Shown here piece after piece: positions 31,200 to 40,883 of a stretch of 64,000 nucleotides of DNA. Both the position numbers and the translations under genes were made by a program. The stretch is from Verrucomicrobiaceae bacterium UBA1938. Lineage in GTDB: Bacteria > Verrucomicrobiota > Verrucomicrobiia > Verrucomicrobiales > Verrucomicrobiaceae. The stretch is from positions 167,364 to 231,363 of the forward strand of contig DDFC01000043.1 of assembly GCA_002336895.1 (NCBI GenBank). Reading direction: 5' to 3'. Under the pieces are notes generated by a model. That model made no database searches. It was not told the origin of the DNA and worked only from the letters and a program-made list of their open reading frames with translations. Within the stretch, counting starts at the first letter, position 1. Each line of letters starts with the position of its first letter.

Positions 31200-32012
31200 T
31201 CACTCCGTCTGGCCAGTCCGCTTGAGGACCATTTTCAAAGCGGATATCAGCAGGATAACGCCCAAAAAGACCTGCAATGTCGAGCCAGACACGTGTCGCA
31301 GCATTTGACTCCCGGCCCATGCGCCCAGCGTGGAGCCCAATGTCATCCACATCATGAAAGGCCGCTCAGACACCACGTCGGCAAACACCGGGCGACGACG
31401 ATAACGCACCAGTCCCACCAAGATCGTGGGAATGCTGATCGCCAAGCTCACGCTGCCTGCCTCTTTAATGTCCAGGCCGAAGAGCAGCACCAGTGTTGGG
31501 ATGATCATCTCGCCACCTGCGACACCGAGAAGGCTGCTTGCCGCACCGATGCCAAGACCTGCCAGCAGACCAACCACCACACGCAGCGCAGGTGCCAGAT
31601 GAAGCGTGCCCCCAGCAAAAAGCCAGTCATGGCCCATGAGCACCGCACTGAGAAAAACTAACAGTACGACCACTGTCCAAGTCAGCGTCCGCTCCGGCAC
31701 CCGCGTGGCGAAGTGAACCCCTAGATACGAACCGAGGAGTGACCCTCCCAGGATGTTCAATGCCGAAGGCCAGTGTGCCGTCAGGCGATCCAGATGCTGC
31801 AGCCCGACCCGGAAAACCAATGATGCCACAACCGTCACGAGACTCACTATGAGATTGATCACGATGGCTGGCAGCAACCGGAAGCGGAACAGCCCGACCA
31901 GCATCGGCAGCCGAAATTCTGCACCACCCAGCCCAATCAATCCTCCCAGCATGCCAATCAAAGTGCCGCTGGAGATGGAATAGAGATTTCGAAGCCGGGT
32001 CGATTGCATCAT
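31200..32012 (-). CDS. TSUP/TauE-SafE family permease
   Basis: About 270 residues from the ATG at 32012; an alternative GTG at 32066 adds 18. Eight hydrophobic segments in two repeats. The glycine-rich SGTLIGMLGGLIGLGGAEFRLP and GIGAASSLLGVAGGEMIIPTLVLLFG are the family signatures. TSUP members move sulfur-containing organic anions or sulfite; the substrate here is unknown. It starts about 60 bases after the antiporter stop. A 167-base gap separates it from enolase, with no identified riboswitch. Confidence 0.85.
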   Translation of the reverse strand: MMQSTRLRNLYSISSGTLIGMLGGLIGLGGAEFRLPMLVGLFRFRLLPAIVINLIVSLVTVVASLVFRVGLQHLDRLTAHWPSALNILGGSLLGSYLGVHFATRVPERTLTWTVVVLLVFLSAVLMGHDWLFAGGTLHLAPALRVVVGLLAGLGIGAASSLLGVAGGEMIIPTLVLLFGLDIKEAGSVSLAISIPTILVGLVRYRRRPVFADVVSERPFMMWMTLGSTLGAWAGSQMLRHVSGSTLQVFLGVILLISALKMVLKRTGQTE

Positions 32013-32071
32013 GGATAAATGAATCAAGAGGAAGGGATGGCAATATTTGAAAAATCTCCAGGCCACTTTTC

Positions 32072-33346
32072 CTACCGCAGCACCCAGAAGAACAAGATGG
32101 CAATAGCAGTAGGCAACAGTGCGCCGAGAAGCAACCCCAACGGACTAATGCCTTCGTCTTCAAAAGCCTTGGCACTTTGCAGGATGCCAATACCCGCAGG
32201 ATTGGGCGCGTTAGCGATGACAGTGAGACCGCCGCCAGTGACCGCTCCCGCAACAAGCGCGTATTTTAGGTCATCGCTGATGCCTTCGACCAGCGAGCCA
32301 AGGTAGGTGAGCGCGGCGTTATCCGTGAGGGCGGTCAAACCCGTGGTTCCGAAATACAAGGTGGCCCCATTCATGCCTTCAATCAGCGGCTTGAGCCACC
32401 AAGACTGCAACGACCCCAGAGTGACCAATCCAGCGAGAAAGAAGCCGACGAGCAGGCCCTCTCGCAGCTTCAAGTCGTCCTGATATTTGTTCGTGGCGGA
32501 GACCAGACCAAGGAACAACATGAACACGCCAAAGAAGACATCAGGATGATGGGCAAAGCCGACGACGGCGGCGAGAAAACCAAGATGCGCCAGAGTGAGC
32601 CACACCGGGATGGTATTATCCCTTTCATTCTGAACATTGATGTTTTGAAGCTCCCTGCGAAATACGATTGCGACCAACGCCGTCGAGACCACGCAGCTCG
32701 ACGCGGCCTTCCAGCCGAAGTGAGTGAACATGAACAGCGAGTCCCAATTCCACTTCAATGCCACCATCAGCACAGGCGGCGCGGCAAAGTGCGTGAGCGT
32801 ACCACCGATGGACACGTTCACAAACAGCAAGCCCAGCGTGGCATAGGCAAGCCTCAAACTGATACCACAGTCGAAGTAGCGGCGTTTCAGCAAGATCGCC
32901 AGCAGGGTCATAGCCGCTGGTTCTGTAATGAGTGACCCCAGCAGGCTGCCAACGGACAGTGCAGCGAGGTAAAATGCGATACTTTCGCGAAAAGGCAGCA
33001 GTCGTGCGATAAGGGAGATGAAATCCTCCGCCAGCCGCACCACAGGTCGCGTGGCCGCCACGACCATGACGACTAGGACGAACTTCGGCTCGGTGAAGTT
33101 CAGACCCTCGATGTAAACGACAGCGTCATGCACAGAGCCCTTCATGGCAGCGATGCCAGCAAACAACGCCCCTGCCCATAGCCCAAACACCACCTCTGTC
33201 TCTGCCAGGAAATGCAGCAGGTTCTCTGCAATGGATCCTTCCGGATGTCGGTGTGCCCAATGAGCGAAACGTTTGACGGAAAAAGTATGCAGAACAGCCA
33301 GGGCAAAGAGCGTGCTGGCAAGAATTTCGTTCGGAGTGGCGGTCAT
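32072..33346 (-). CDS. Putative Na+/H+ antiporter (DUF1504 type)
   Basis: 424 residues from the ATG at about 33346; a GTG at 33385 adds 13. Around eleven to twelve membrane segments. Recognisable features are HTFSVKRFAHWAHRHPEGSIAENLLHFLAETEVVFG, the E-P-A-A-M-T-L-L-A motif and N-A-A-L-T-Y-L-G-S-L-V-E-G, typical of putative Na+/H+ antiporters near the NhaD/ArsB supergroup. It is the first gene of the minus-strand run that ends at the DUF190/crcB genes. A role in restoring ion balance when fluoride/proton exchange acidifies the cell is plausible inference. Confidence 0.82.
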   Translation of the reverse strand: MTATPNEILASTLFALAVLHTFSVKRFAHWAHRHPEGSIAENLLHFLAETEVVFGLWAGALFAGIAAMKGSVHDAVVYIEGLNFTEPKFVLVVMVVAATRPVVRLAEDFISLIARLLPFRESIAFYLAALSVGSLLGSLITEPAAMTLLAILLKRRYFDCGISLRLAYATLGLLFVNVSIGGTLTHFAAPPVLMVALKWNWDSLFMFTHFGWKAASSCVVSTALVAIVFRRELQNINVQNERDNTIPVWLTLAHLGFLAAVVGFAHHPDVFFGVFMLFLGLVSATNKYQDDLKLREGLLVGFFLAGLVTLGSLQSWWLKPLIEGMNGATLYFGTTGLTALTDNAALTYLGSLVEGISDDLKYALVAGAVTGGGLTVIANAPNPAGIGILQSAKAFEDEGISPLGLLLGALLPTAIAILFFWVLR

Positions 33347-33385
33347 TGATAAGAAGATGGCGGGGTAATCTCTGGGCTGATCCAC

Positions 33386-33747
33386 TCGCGCTTAGTGGCG
33401 TCGCGACTTAACCCGCACACAGTCCAACAGGGTAAAATCGAGACTTTATTGGAGAGATCAGGTCAGTAAGACCTTCTTCAAGTTGCCCTGCATGATCCGC
33501 ATGGCAAGCAGAGTAGGAGAAATCGCAGCCAATTAGAGCATGCATCAGCAGCGCACTACCGAGTGGGCAAATTGAATGCTTATACTCTGGTTATATTGAA
33601 GAATCATCGGAGAAGTTCCTCTCCGCTGCTTTTTCGTCATTTCCTTTGTCAATGACAGAAAATCCACTGGCGAATAGCGTGTTGAGGATGGACTTTTCGG
33701 CGCTTCATGGCGCGGAGGATGCGGCGGTCTGCTCCACAATCTCCGCA
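33386..33747. other. Intergenic gap between fluoride and efflux islands
   Basis: About 360 bases, AT-richer than the flanks, with no credible gene. One hairpin CGGAGA-agttcc-TCTCCG (33608-33625) is followed after four bases by a run of T on the plus strand. Probably contains the promoter of the antiporter-TSUP unit on the minus strand; no clear boxes seen. Confidence 0.5.
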
Positions 33748-34212
33748 TCATTCTTCCACCAGCGAGGTCTGCCTGCCTTCCGGCGTGAAGACGATCTCGT
33801 ATTTTCTGCCGTCTTTGGTGACGTTCATTTCATAGAGACGTGAGTAGAGGGGCGTGCTGGTCCGTTCGGTTTCGGTAATGGTACCAGCTGCGAGGGAGCT
33901 CCGGGCGTAGGCATCCTTAACAGCTTTGGGCGTCTGCTGCCAGGTGATGACTTCCTCGGTGCCGAGCCATGCACCGGCCCTGGAGTAAAGACCGTTGTAT
34001 TCGTGGCCACCTAGCTTGTAGAGAGGGATGTAGTCGCCGTTTTCGATCTCCCAGCCGTGGGCGGTGACGCCGGGAACTTGTTTTTGGAATCCGGCGAGCA
34101 CGGCAGGCGGAACTTTGCAGGCGCTAATCGGCTGTGCGCCACCTTTGGGCGTGGTGCAGGCGGAGATGGTTAGGGTGGCGACGGCGGCAATGATGACGAT
34201 ATGTATGTTCAT
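33748..34212 (-). CDS. Lipoprotein with PepSY-like domain, last gene of efflux operon
   Basis: 154 residues from the ATG at 34212, which overlaps the RND pump stop by four bases. A signal peptide ends in a lipobox-like TISAC, so it is probably anchored by the cysteine near residue 19. The mature part (GWEIENGDYIPLYKLGGHEYNGLYSRAGAWLGTEEVITWQQTPKAVKDAY) followed by a second YEMNVTKDGRKYEIVFTPEGR unit resembles PepSY-like or DUF2874 repeats. It is probably periplasmic; an accessory role for the pump is inferred from the overlap. Confidence 0.75.
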   Translation of the reverse strand: MNIHIVIIAAVATLTISACTTPKGGAQPISACKVPPAVLAGFQKQVPGVTAHGWEIENGDYIPLYKLGGHEYNGLYSRAGAWLGTEEVITWQQTPKAVKDAYARSSLAAGTITETERTSTPLYSRLYEMNVTKDGRKYEIVFTPEGRQTSLVEE

Positions 34213-37200
34213 ATAGCTGCGGCTTTGGTCCGGTTGAGGAAAAGAGAATACACGGCGGGAGTGGCAATGAGGGAGAGGATGACGGAGATGCACAAAGCAC
34301 CAATGACGGCGATGGCGAGCGGCTTGAGCATGTCGGCCCCGGCGGTGATGCCGAGCGTAAGGGGCAGCATGCCGAGAGCGGCTGCAAGCGAGGTCATGAG
34401 CACCGGGCGAAGACGGCGGCGGCCGGATCGGATGAGCGCCTCGTGCGGGCTGAGTCCTGTTGCCATGAGGTGATCCACCTGATCAAGCATGAGGATGCCG
34501 TTCTTTGCGACGATGCCGACGCCGATGATGGCACCGAGGAAGCTGACGATGTTCAAGGCGGTGCCGGTGAGCCAGAGCGCGAGCACGGTGCCGACCATCG
34601 CCAGAACGGAGCCGGAGACGATGGCGATGGGCTCGCGATACGAGCGGAACTCGATAAGGAGCACGGTGAAGACGAGCACAATGGCGAGCACGAGTACGAC
34701 GAGGAGGTTGCGAAAGGCGGCCTGCTGCTCCTGGAACAGACCGGCGAACTCGACGACGCCTGGCGCGAGGCTTTTATCCTCGGCGAGCTTGGCGCGGATT
34801 TCCTTCATGGCGCTGCCAAGATCCCGCCCGTCAAGACGAGCGGAGACGGCAATGTCGGCACGGAGGTCGTCACGGCGGAGCTGAATCTGTCCCGCTTCTT
34901 CGACGATGTCGGCCACCTGCGAGAGCTTGACTAGCGGCGCGGTTGTTGCGGCGGCAGGCTGGTGTCCGCCTGCCTGTGGAGGCATGCTTTGCGGGACGGT
35001 GGCGGAGCGCAGCGGGAGATTGAGCAGCGTTTCACGCAGGTTCACATAGGCGGGATCGACGCGGACACGGAGGTTCACCACGCGGTCGCCTTCGAGTACG
35101 CTCGAAGCGATCTGTCCGAGAAGGGCGGTATTCACGGCAGCGCCGATGTCGTTAGTGGTGAGGCCAAAGCGCTGAGCATCGAGATGACGCACGCGGACAT
35201 TGAGCGTGGGGCCGGTGTAGGCAAGGCCGTCGAAAGTGTCAACAACACCAGAGACTTCTTTAAGCTTGGCCTCGATCTCGGGGCCTTTGCGTTTCAGGAA
35301 GTCGAGGTCGGTGGAATAAACACGCACCTCGATGGGCTTTGGCGCGTAGGTGAGGTCGGCCACAAGATCGCCCAGCACAGTAGCGAAGGACAGCTCGAAG
35401 CGCGGCAATGCTGCGAGAAGTTTCTGGCGCAGCTCGGTGACGACTTCACTACTGTGGCGCTGGCGCTCCGGTTTGAGCTTCACGAGGAAATCGCCGAAGT
35501 GTGGATCGGCTAGCGCAAGGGCCAGACGAGCACCGGTGCGGCGGGAGTAGCTTTCCACCTCGGGGATGGCTTTGATGATTTCTTCCGCGAGTAGGAGCTG
35601 GCGGTTCACCTCATCGATGTCGGTGCCCCAAGGGGCGTGGTAATCAAGCACGAAGCCTCCTTCATCCATGACCGGCAGGAACTCGCTCTCCAGCTGATCA
35701 TACACGATCCAGCCTGCATACAAGACTCCAACGCAGGCGAGCACGGTAATAAAGGAAAAGCGCAGTGCTGGCCGAACGGCGGCTTCATAAAGACGGATGA
35801 ACAGGTGCATCAAGGCACCGCCTTCCTCCGCGTGAGCATCATGCGCAGCTGTCCCGGCTTTTGGTCCGCGCAACAGCCAGCCAGCGAGGCCAGGTGTGAG
35901 CGTGACGGCGAGCAGCAAGGAGGTGAGCAGCGAGACAACCATTGTCAGTGCCAATGAGCGGAAGAACACGCCGGAGATGCCATCGAGAAACGCCAGAGGT
36001 ATGAATACGACTACAGGCGTGAGCGTGGAGGCAACAAGCGGGCGGAAGATGTCAGCAATACCCTGTTTGATGGCTTCAAGACGATCCATACCGCTCATCA
36101 GCCGCGTGTGGATGGCCTCGACGACGACGATAGCGTCATCAATGACGAGACCGATAGCCGCGGCTATGCCGCCGAGGGTCATCAGGTTGAAGCTGAGACC
36201 CACCAGCTTCATCGCCGCGAGCGTGATGAGCACAGTGACAGGAATGACGAAGACGGCCACGAGTGTGGTGCGCCACTGCTTGAGGAACAGGAAGATGATC
36301 ACCACGGAGAGGATGAGGCCGATGACGATACACTCCCACACGGTATCGACGGAGGCTTTGACGAGCAAAGACTGGTCATAGAAGAAGGCGATCTTCATGT
36401 CCGGCGGCAGGTCTTTGCGCAGCTCGGCGATCTCCGCCTGAAGCGCGGTGGCGATGTCGAGCGTGCTGCTGCCATGAGGCTGCGCACGGAGATTGAGCAG
36501 CACGGCGGGCGTGCCTTCAGCGGTGACGACATTGAAGACCGGCTCGGGAGCGCGGGTCACTTGGGCGAAGTCCTTCACCGCGACGGGGCGGCCGTTGATG
36601 ACGGCGATGTTGAGGTTCGCCACATCATCCTGCGTGCGCGCACGACCATCGACGATGGTGAGGTAAAGCGTGTAGTTTTCCGGGTGCATCCCGGCGGGGG
36701 CTATGAGGTTGTTTTGCATCAGCGCCAGGGTCACACGGTCAAGACTGAGGCCGCAGGCGGCGAGCTTGATGGGATCGACGAGGAGCTGGTATTCGGGCCG
36801 CCTGCCGCCCACGAGGTCCACCCGTGCCAGGCCGGGGATGCGCAGGAAGCGCGGCTTGATCTCATAACGCGCCGTCTCCCAAAGCTCGGTGATGTCGCGT
36901 TTGGCGGAGGTTAGGCTGACGCCGATGATAGGGAAGGCATTGAATGTAAGTCGCCAGACGGTGGTGGTGGCAGTGGGCGGCAGCGTGCTGCGAATCTGCG
37001 CCAGACGCCCGAGCACATACAGCTCCGCCTGCACCATGTCAGCGCTCCATTCGAAGAACACATTCACCTCCGCGCTGCCACGGCTGGTGGAGCTGCGCAC
37101 GGTGAGCGCTCCGGGAATCTCCTTCATGGATTCCTCGATGGGCCGCGTGATGGTCGCCATCATTTCGTCCGCAGGCATGACGCCGTTGTCCACGAGAATG

Positions 37201-37358
37201 ACGATGCGCGGAAAGTCCGTCTCCGGGAAGATGGAGGACGGCATCTGCAACGCGGAGTAAGCGCCCGCCAGACACAGCGCGAGCGTGATGAACACAATTG
37301 CCTTGGCGTGACGGATGGCGAAAGCACCGACGCCGGATGCGGTAGGGGCGGCGCTCAT
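34209..37358 (-). CDS. RND-family efflux pump, inner-membrane permease
   Basis: 1049 residues, the normal length for AcrB-like pumps: twelve membrane segments and two large periplasmic loops. The proton-relay motif in TM4 reads IGLVIDDAIVVVEAIH with the paired aspartates of hydrophobe/drug (HAE) pumps rather than the DFG-x-x-VDG of heavy-metal CusA types. The TM10 lysine is present in VAKNGILML. Proton-driven export from periplasm or membrane through the adaptor and TolC-like protein of the same operon. Substrate unknown. Starts within the last four bases of the adaptor gene. Confidence 0.92.
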   Translation of the reverse strand: MSAAPTASGVGAFAIRHAKAIVFITLALCLAGAYSALQMPSSIFPETDFPRIVILVDNGVMPADEMMATITRPIEESMKEIPGALTVRSSTSRGSAEVNVFFEWSADMVQAELYVLGRLAQIRSTLPPTATTTVWRLTFNAFPIIGVSLTSAKRDITELWETARYEIKPRFLRIPGLARVDLVGGRRPEYQLLVDPIKLAACGLSLDRVTLALMQNNLIAPAGMHPENYTLYLTIVDGRARTQDDVANLNIAVINGRPVAVKDFAQVTRAPEPVFNVVTAEGTPAVLLNLRAQPHGSSTLDIATALQAEIAELRKDLPPDMKIAFFYDQSLLVKASVDTVWECIVIGLILSVVIIFLFLKQWRTTLVAVFVIPVTVLITLAAMKLVGLSFNLMTLGGIAAAIGLVIDDAIVVVEAIHTRLMSGMDRLEAIKQGIADIFRPLVASTLTPVVVFIPLAFLDGISGVFFRSLALTMVVSLLTSLLLAVTLTPGLAGWLLRGPKAGTAAHDAHAEEGGALMHLFIRLYEAAVRPALRFSFITVLACVGVLYAGWIVYDQLESEFLPVMDEGGFVLDYHAPWGTDIDEVNRQLLLAEEIIKAIPEVESYSRRTGARLALALADPHFGDFLVKLKPERQRHSSEVVTELRQKLLAALPRFELSFATVLGDLVADLTYAPKPIEVRVYSTDLDFLKRKGPEIEAKLKEVSGVVDTFDGLAYTGPTLNVRVRHLDAQRFGLTTNDIGAAVNTALLGQIASSVLEGDRVVNLRVRVDPAYVNLRETLLNLPLRSATVPQSMPPQAGGHQPAAATTAPLVKLSQVADIVEEAGQIQLRRDDLRADIAVSARLDGRDLGSAMKEIRAKLAEDKSLAPGVVEFAGLFQEQQAAFRNLLVVLVLAIVLVFTVLLIEFRSYREPIAIVSGSVLAMVGTVLALWLTGTALNIVSFLGAIIGVGIVAKNGILMLDQVDHLMATGLSPHEALIRSGRRRLRPVLMTSLAAALGMLPLTLGITAGADMLKPLAIAVIGALCISVILSLIATPAVYSLFLNRTKAAAI

Positions 37359-38413
37359 TTCGCTTCAGATGTAGGGTTGAGGATACGCACCTTCGTCTGC
37401 TCCGGCAGGGCAAACGCACCGATGGTGACGACGGTAGCGCCTTCACGCACGCCCTCGCCTTCCACCTCAATGAGTCCGCCTTCATGGAGACCAGCCTTTA
37501 CCACTTTCTGCGTTGCGGTGTCGCCTTCGACGATGGCGAGCGTGCTTTTGCCAGATGGATCGGTGTAAACACTGGCACGCGGCACGGCGAGCCTGTCCAC
37601 ATGCTCCTCGACAACAATTTGCACGGAGGTGAACGCGCCGGGCCTCTGGCCGCTGCCCTTTGGCAGCATGATCCGCACCAGAACGGTGTCGGTCAGCGGG
37701 TCCACGAGCGAGCTGATGTAACTCACACTGCCTTCGATTGGCTGGCTCGCATTCACGGTACTCAGCATGGCCTTTTGTCCGGCCTTGACCACTGCGGCTT
37801 CACTGCGCGGTACATGCACGGTGGCAACAAGACGGTCCAAATCCACAATCTCGGCCAATGGCGTCACAATGTCCGCAGGCTCGCCCAGTCGTGCTACGAA
37901 ATGAACGAGCGTGCCGTCGAGCGGTGCTTCCCCGCGAAGGAGAGACTGATGTACCTTCGCGGTAGCCAGATTGGTCTGCGCGGTGTTGAGCGCCTGCTCA
38001 GATTCGAGCAGGAGTTTCTCTGAGGTGCCTTCGAGGCCGATGAGCTTTTGCTGCCGCTCGCTGTTCTTTTTGGTGAACGCCACGGCCGACTCTGCATTCG
38101 CCACGGCAGAATCGACGGCGCGGCTGTCGAGCCGGAAGAGCACGTCACCCTTCTTCACCCGCTGTCCTTCGACACCGTTGATTTCGGTAATGATGCCCGC
38201 CATCGCCGGAGCCAGCTTGGCAGAAGCAGGTGGACGCCCGACGCTGTTGGGTTCCGGTTCGATCATGCCATAGGCCGTGAGCATGCGGCGCAGCGTGGTC
38301 TTTACCACGCGTGCGACCTGCACGGCAACCTCGGTTTGCACGGGAGCTTCTTCTTCAGCACGCAGCAGCGGCGTAGAAAGCAAAGGGATGAGGATGAGAG
38401 AATACAGTTTCAT
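37355..38413 (-). CDS. RND efflux periplasmic adaptor (membrane fusion protein)
   Basis: 352 residues from the ATG at 38413, giving the signal peptide MKLYSLILIPLLSTPLLRAE. Order is typical of HlyD/AcrA adaptors: beta-barrel and lipoyl half-motif (PAMAGIITEINGVEGQRVKKGDVLFRLD), an alpha-helical hairpin (A-V-A-N-A-E-S-A-V-A-F-T-K-K-N-S-E-R-Q-Q), second lipoyl half, barrel and membrane-proximal domain. It connects the RND pump with the outer-membrane channel. Translationally coupled to the pump. Confidence 0.92.
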   Translation of the reverse strand: MKLYSLILIPLLSTPLLRAEEEAPVQTEVAVQVARVVKTTLRRMLTAYGMIEPEPNSVGRPPASAKLAPAMAGIITEINGVEGQRVKKGDVLFRLDSRAVDSAVANAESAVAFTKKNSERQQKLIGLEGTSEKLLLESEQALNTAQTNLATAKVHQSLLRGEAPLDGTLVHFVARLGEPADIVTPLAEIVDLDRLVATVHVPRSEAAVVKAGQKAMLSTVNASQPIEGSVSYISSLVDPLTDTVLVRIMLPKGSGQRPGAFTSVQIVVEEHVDRLAVPRASVYTDPSGKSTLAIVEGDTATQKVVKAGLHEGGLIEVEGEGVREGATVVTIGAFALPEQTKVRILNPTSEAK

Positions 38414-38436
38414 GATTTGGAAAATAGAGTTTTGAT

Positions 38437-39411
38437 TCATGGCTCAACTGGTGAGTAGGTGCGGATCTCCGCCGTCTGGCCGTCACGTTGCGGCACAGCG
38501 AGGAACAAACGGTCAAGTTCCGGCACGAAAATGGAAGTGCCCGCACCTTTGGCTGTTGGGATACGCGAGGTGAACTCGTAATGATCTGCGTCGATCTGTT
38601 GCACGACATCAAGCGAACCATCGGCGCAGGAAATATAAATGAGGTGCCGCTTGGCATCGAACGAGACACCATCCGAATCCGGTGCAATGTCGATACTGGT
38701 GATGGATTTGCCCGACTGTGTATCAAACACCACAAGCTTGCCCGGTCCACAGCCGATAAAAAGGCGGTGTCGTTCTCGGTCGAAACCCATCGCTATGTTT
38801 TCCTTTGCCTCTGCAACCGGCCATGTCGCAATGACAGCCTGCTTGCTTCGGCTGATGACAGCGATGTGATTCGCCGTCGGCACGTTGACAAAAATTGAGT
38901 CTCCTTCGGCCTCAAACTGCTTCGGGAAATTAGCGAGTGGAATTTCAGCAAGCACCTTGTCCCTCTTTGCATCCACAATCGCGATGGCTCCAAAGTTCTT
39001 TCCCACACCAACAAAGAGCTGCGCGGTGTCAGCATCATAGCGGAGATTGTTGGCCTTCTCCTTGAACTCGATCACGCCGCGTGGCACATATGAATCGGAA
39101 TCGAGCACCTGTAGTTTGCCATTACCATTGGCGATGTAGAGTTTTTTCAACTCAGGACGGAATACGACCCATTTTGGCTCATGCATGTTCTTGATGCTGT
39201 GCGCAAGTTTGCCTGTTTTGAGGTCGATGACTTCAGTGGTGCCATTGTCCTCTGCGTTCACAAAGAGCCGCTGCCCTGACACATCCGCTGCCATGAGGTC
39301 GAAACCGCCTTTGACCGCAGGGAGTGGAATAGTCTGCACTAGTCGTAGCGGCTCTGCGGCAAGGGCTGCTCCCGCAAGAAAAAAGGCCATGTTTATGAGT
39401 ATGTGTTTCAT
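38437..39411 (-). CDS. YncE-like YVTN beta-propeller protein, exported
   Basis: 324 residues from the ATG at 39411, after which a signal peptide (MAFFLAGAALAA) is visible. Repeated blades of about 40 residues have patterns such as S-G-Q-R-L-F-V-N-A-E-D-N-G-T-T-E-V-I-D-L, KLYIANGNGKLQVLDSD and RLFIGCGPGKLVVFD. Such propellers are periplasmic binding or scaffold proteins with no known catalysis. Its position between a sulfatase and the adaptor gene of an efflux operon is unusual. Confidence 0.82.
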   Translation of the reverse strand: MKHILINMAFFLAGAALAAEPLRLVQTIPLPAVKGGFDLMAADVSGQRLFVNAEDNGTTEVIDLKTGKLAHSIKNMHEPKWVVFRPELKKLYIANGNGKLQVLDSDSYVPRGVIEFKEKANNLRYDADTAQLFVGVGKNFGAIAIVDAKRDKVLAEIPLANFPKQFEAEGDSIFVNVPTANHIAVISRSKQAVIATWPVAEAKENIAMGFDRERHRLFIGCGPGKLVVFDTQSGKSITSIDIAPDSDGVSFDAKRHLIYISCADGSLDVVQQIDADHYEFTSRIPTAKGAGTSIFVPELDRLFLAVPQRDGQTAEIRTYSPVEP

Positions 39412-39436
39412 GATGAGCATGTGTTGATGCGGGTTG

Positions 39437-40870
39437 TTATTCCTTGGCCTTGCCACTTTTGGGCTTCAATTGAGTTTTCCACTGCGGCATCCAGTCGGGC
39501 GAGTCAGTGCGTGCAGTTTTGAGATAGGAACTGATTTTTTCCGCAATGTCCGACTGCTCTGAGGCGACGTTGGTTTTTTCCGCGATGTCGTGTGCCGTAT
39601 CGTAAAGGGCAATCGGGGCATCGGGTCCGCCAGCGCGAATGCCCTTCCACCGGCCCTGATAGAGTGCGGCTTGTTTGAAGCCACCTTCGTGAAACTCCCA
39701 ATAGAGGAAGTCATGCTTTGGCTGTTTATCAGATTGACCGAACAGCGTCGGCACGAAGCTGATGGAATCAAGGTTGGCGGGCGGTGTGGTTCCCGCGAGT
39801 TCGGCGGCGGTGGCAAACCAGTCGCCGAAATAGGCAACGTGGTCGCTCACTGTTCCGGGCTTTACCTTGCCCGGCCACCATGCGATCAAAGGAATGCGGA
39901 TGCCACCGTCATAGAGGCTGCGTTTGATACCGCTGAACTGGCCGGAGGGCTGGAAGCGGGCAAGGTCATGGCTGCTTTCGTTGTGCGGGCCGTTGTCGCT
40001 GGTGAAGATGACCAGCGTGTTTTCTGCGATGCCGAGCCTTTGAATTTCGGCCAGCAGGTGGCCAACATAACCATCAAGCCGTGTGATCATTGCGGCCTGT
40101 CCTTTGTCCGGGGAGGGCCAGTCTTCGGCTGCATATGGTGCGTAATCGGGAACCTCCGCGCCGTCCCTGAGTTCTCGCGTGCGTTCGTTGTTGGCGTGTG
40201 GCACCACCATGCTCCAGTAGAGGAAAAACGGACGCCTTTTGTTCTCGCCGATGAATTTGAGGGACTCTTTGGCAAAAAGATCATCCGCATAAACTCGCGG
40301 CTCGGTGGCATAGCCGCCGCCAGACTCACCGACAGGTTTTACCACATTCGGTAGCGTGCGCTGGCTCGTGTCATCCCAAAGATAATCAGGGAAGTGATTA
40401 TGCGCGTGGTGCTGGTTGAGGTAGCCAAAGAAGCGTGTGAAGCCCTGGCGTAGTGGCAGACCGCTCTCTGCCACACCCGCATCGCCTAGGCCCCATTTGC
40501 CCATGAGAGCGGTGGTGTAGCCTGCTTGTTGCAGCACCTTTGCCACTGTCACATCACTCTCGCGCAATGCCTGTGCGACGGGGTGTGCCCGCCCTGCATT
40601 CCCACGCACGCGCGTGTGGCCATGATGCAGACCCGTCATGAGCACGCTGCGCGAGGGTGCGCAAACCGTGGCCCCGGCGTAGAAGTGCGTAAAGCGCATG
40701 CCCTCGCGTGCCATGCGGTCAAGGTGCGGTGTTTGGATGACCTGCTGGCCGTAGCAGCCAAGATCGCCGTAGCCGAGATCATCGGCCATGACCCAGATCA
40801 AATTGGGTTTGTCGGCTGCCAACGAGTGGGCAGCTGCGAGGAGCAGAAGCGGTATCAGACGAAGCGACAT
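39437..40870 (-). CDS. Sulfatase (formylglycine-dependent arylsulfatase family)
   Basis: 477 residues. Signal peptide MSLRLIPLLLLAAAHSLA. Metal-binding start D-D-L-G-Y-G-D-L-G-C-Y-G and the C-x-P-S-R maturation motif as V-C-A-P-S-R at Cys70, which is converted to formylglycine. Further conserved segments are LMGKWGLGD and FTSDNGPHNE. It hydrolyses sulfate esters, probably in the periplasm. Sulfatases are abundant in Verrucomicrobia for polysaccharide use. Here the gene sits inside an efflux operon, 14 bases after the TolC-like stop and 25 bases before the propeller gene. Confidence 0.93.
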   Translation of the reverse strand: MSLRLIPLLLLAAAHSLAADKPNLIWVMADDLGYGDLGCYGQQVIQTPHLDRMAREGMRFTHFYAGATVCAPSRSVLMTGLHHGHTRVRGNAGRAHPVAQALRESDVTVAKVLQQAGYTTALMGKWGLGDAGVAESGLPLRQGFTRFFGYLNQHHAHNHFPDYLWDDTSQRTLPNVVKPVGESGGGYATEPRVYADDLFAKESLKFIGENKRRPFFLYWSMVVPHANNERTRELRDGAEVPDYAPYAAEDWPSPDKGQAAMITRLDGYVGHLLAEIQRLGIAENTLVIFTSDNGPHNESSHDLARFQPSGQFSGIKRSLYDGGIRIPLIAWWPGKVKPGTVSDHVAYFGDWFATAAELAGTTPPANLDSISFVPTLFGQSDKQPKHDFLYWEFHEGGFKQAALYQGRWKGIRAGGPDAPIALYDTAHDIAEKTNVASEQSDIAEKISSYLKTARTDSPDWMPQWKTQLKPKSGKAKE

Positions 40871-40883
40871 TTCAGAGAAGGGT

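Noticed and set aside
33386..33630. Possible fluoride (crcB) riboswitch upstream of the antiporter/TSUP unit; also the 31033-31199 gap before enolase
   Set aside because: Minus-strand stretches resembling the 3' end of the motif (GGCTGCGATTTCTCCTAC; ATCCTCTACCG) were found. The required first stem, pseudoknot partner and spacing could not be assembled in either place.
34209..37358. RND pump as heavy-metal (CusA/CzcA) exporter
   Set aside because: The TM4 motif carries the paired aspartates (VIDDAIVVV) of drug-type pumps instead of the metal-type pattern, so a metal substrate is not claimed despite the Cus-like two-component layout.
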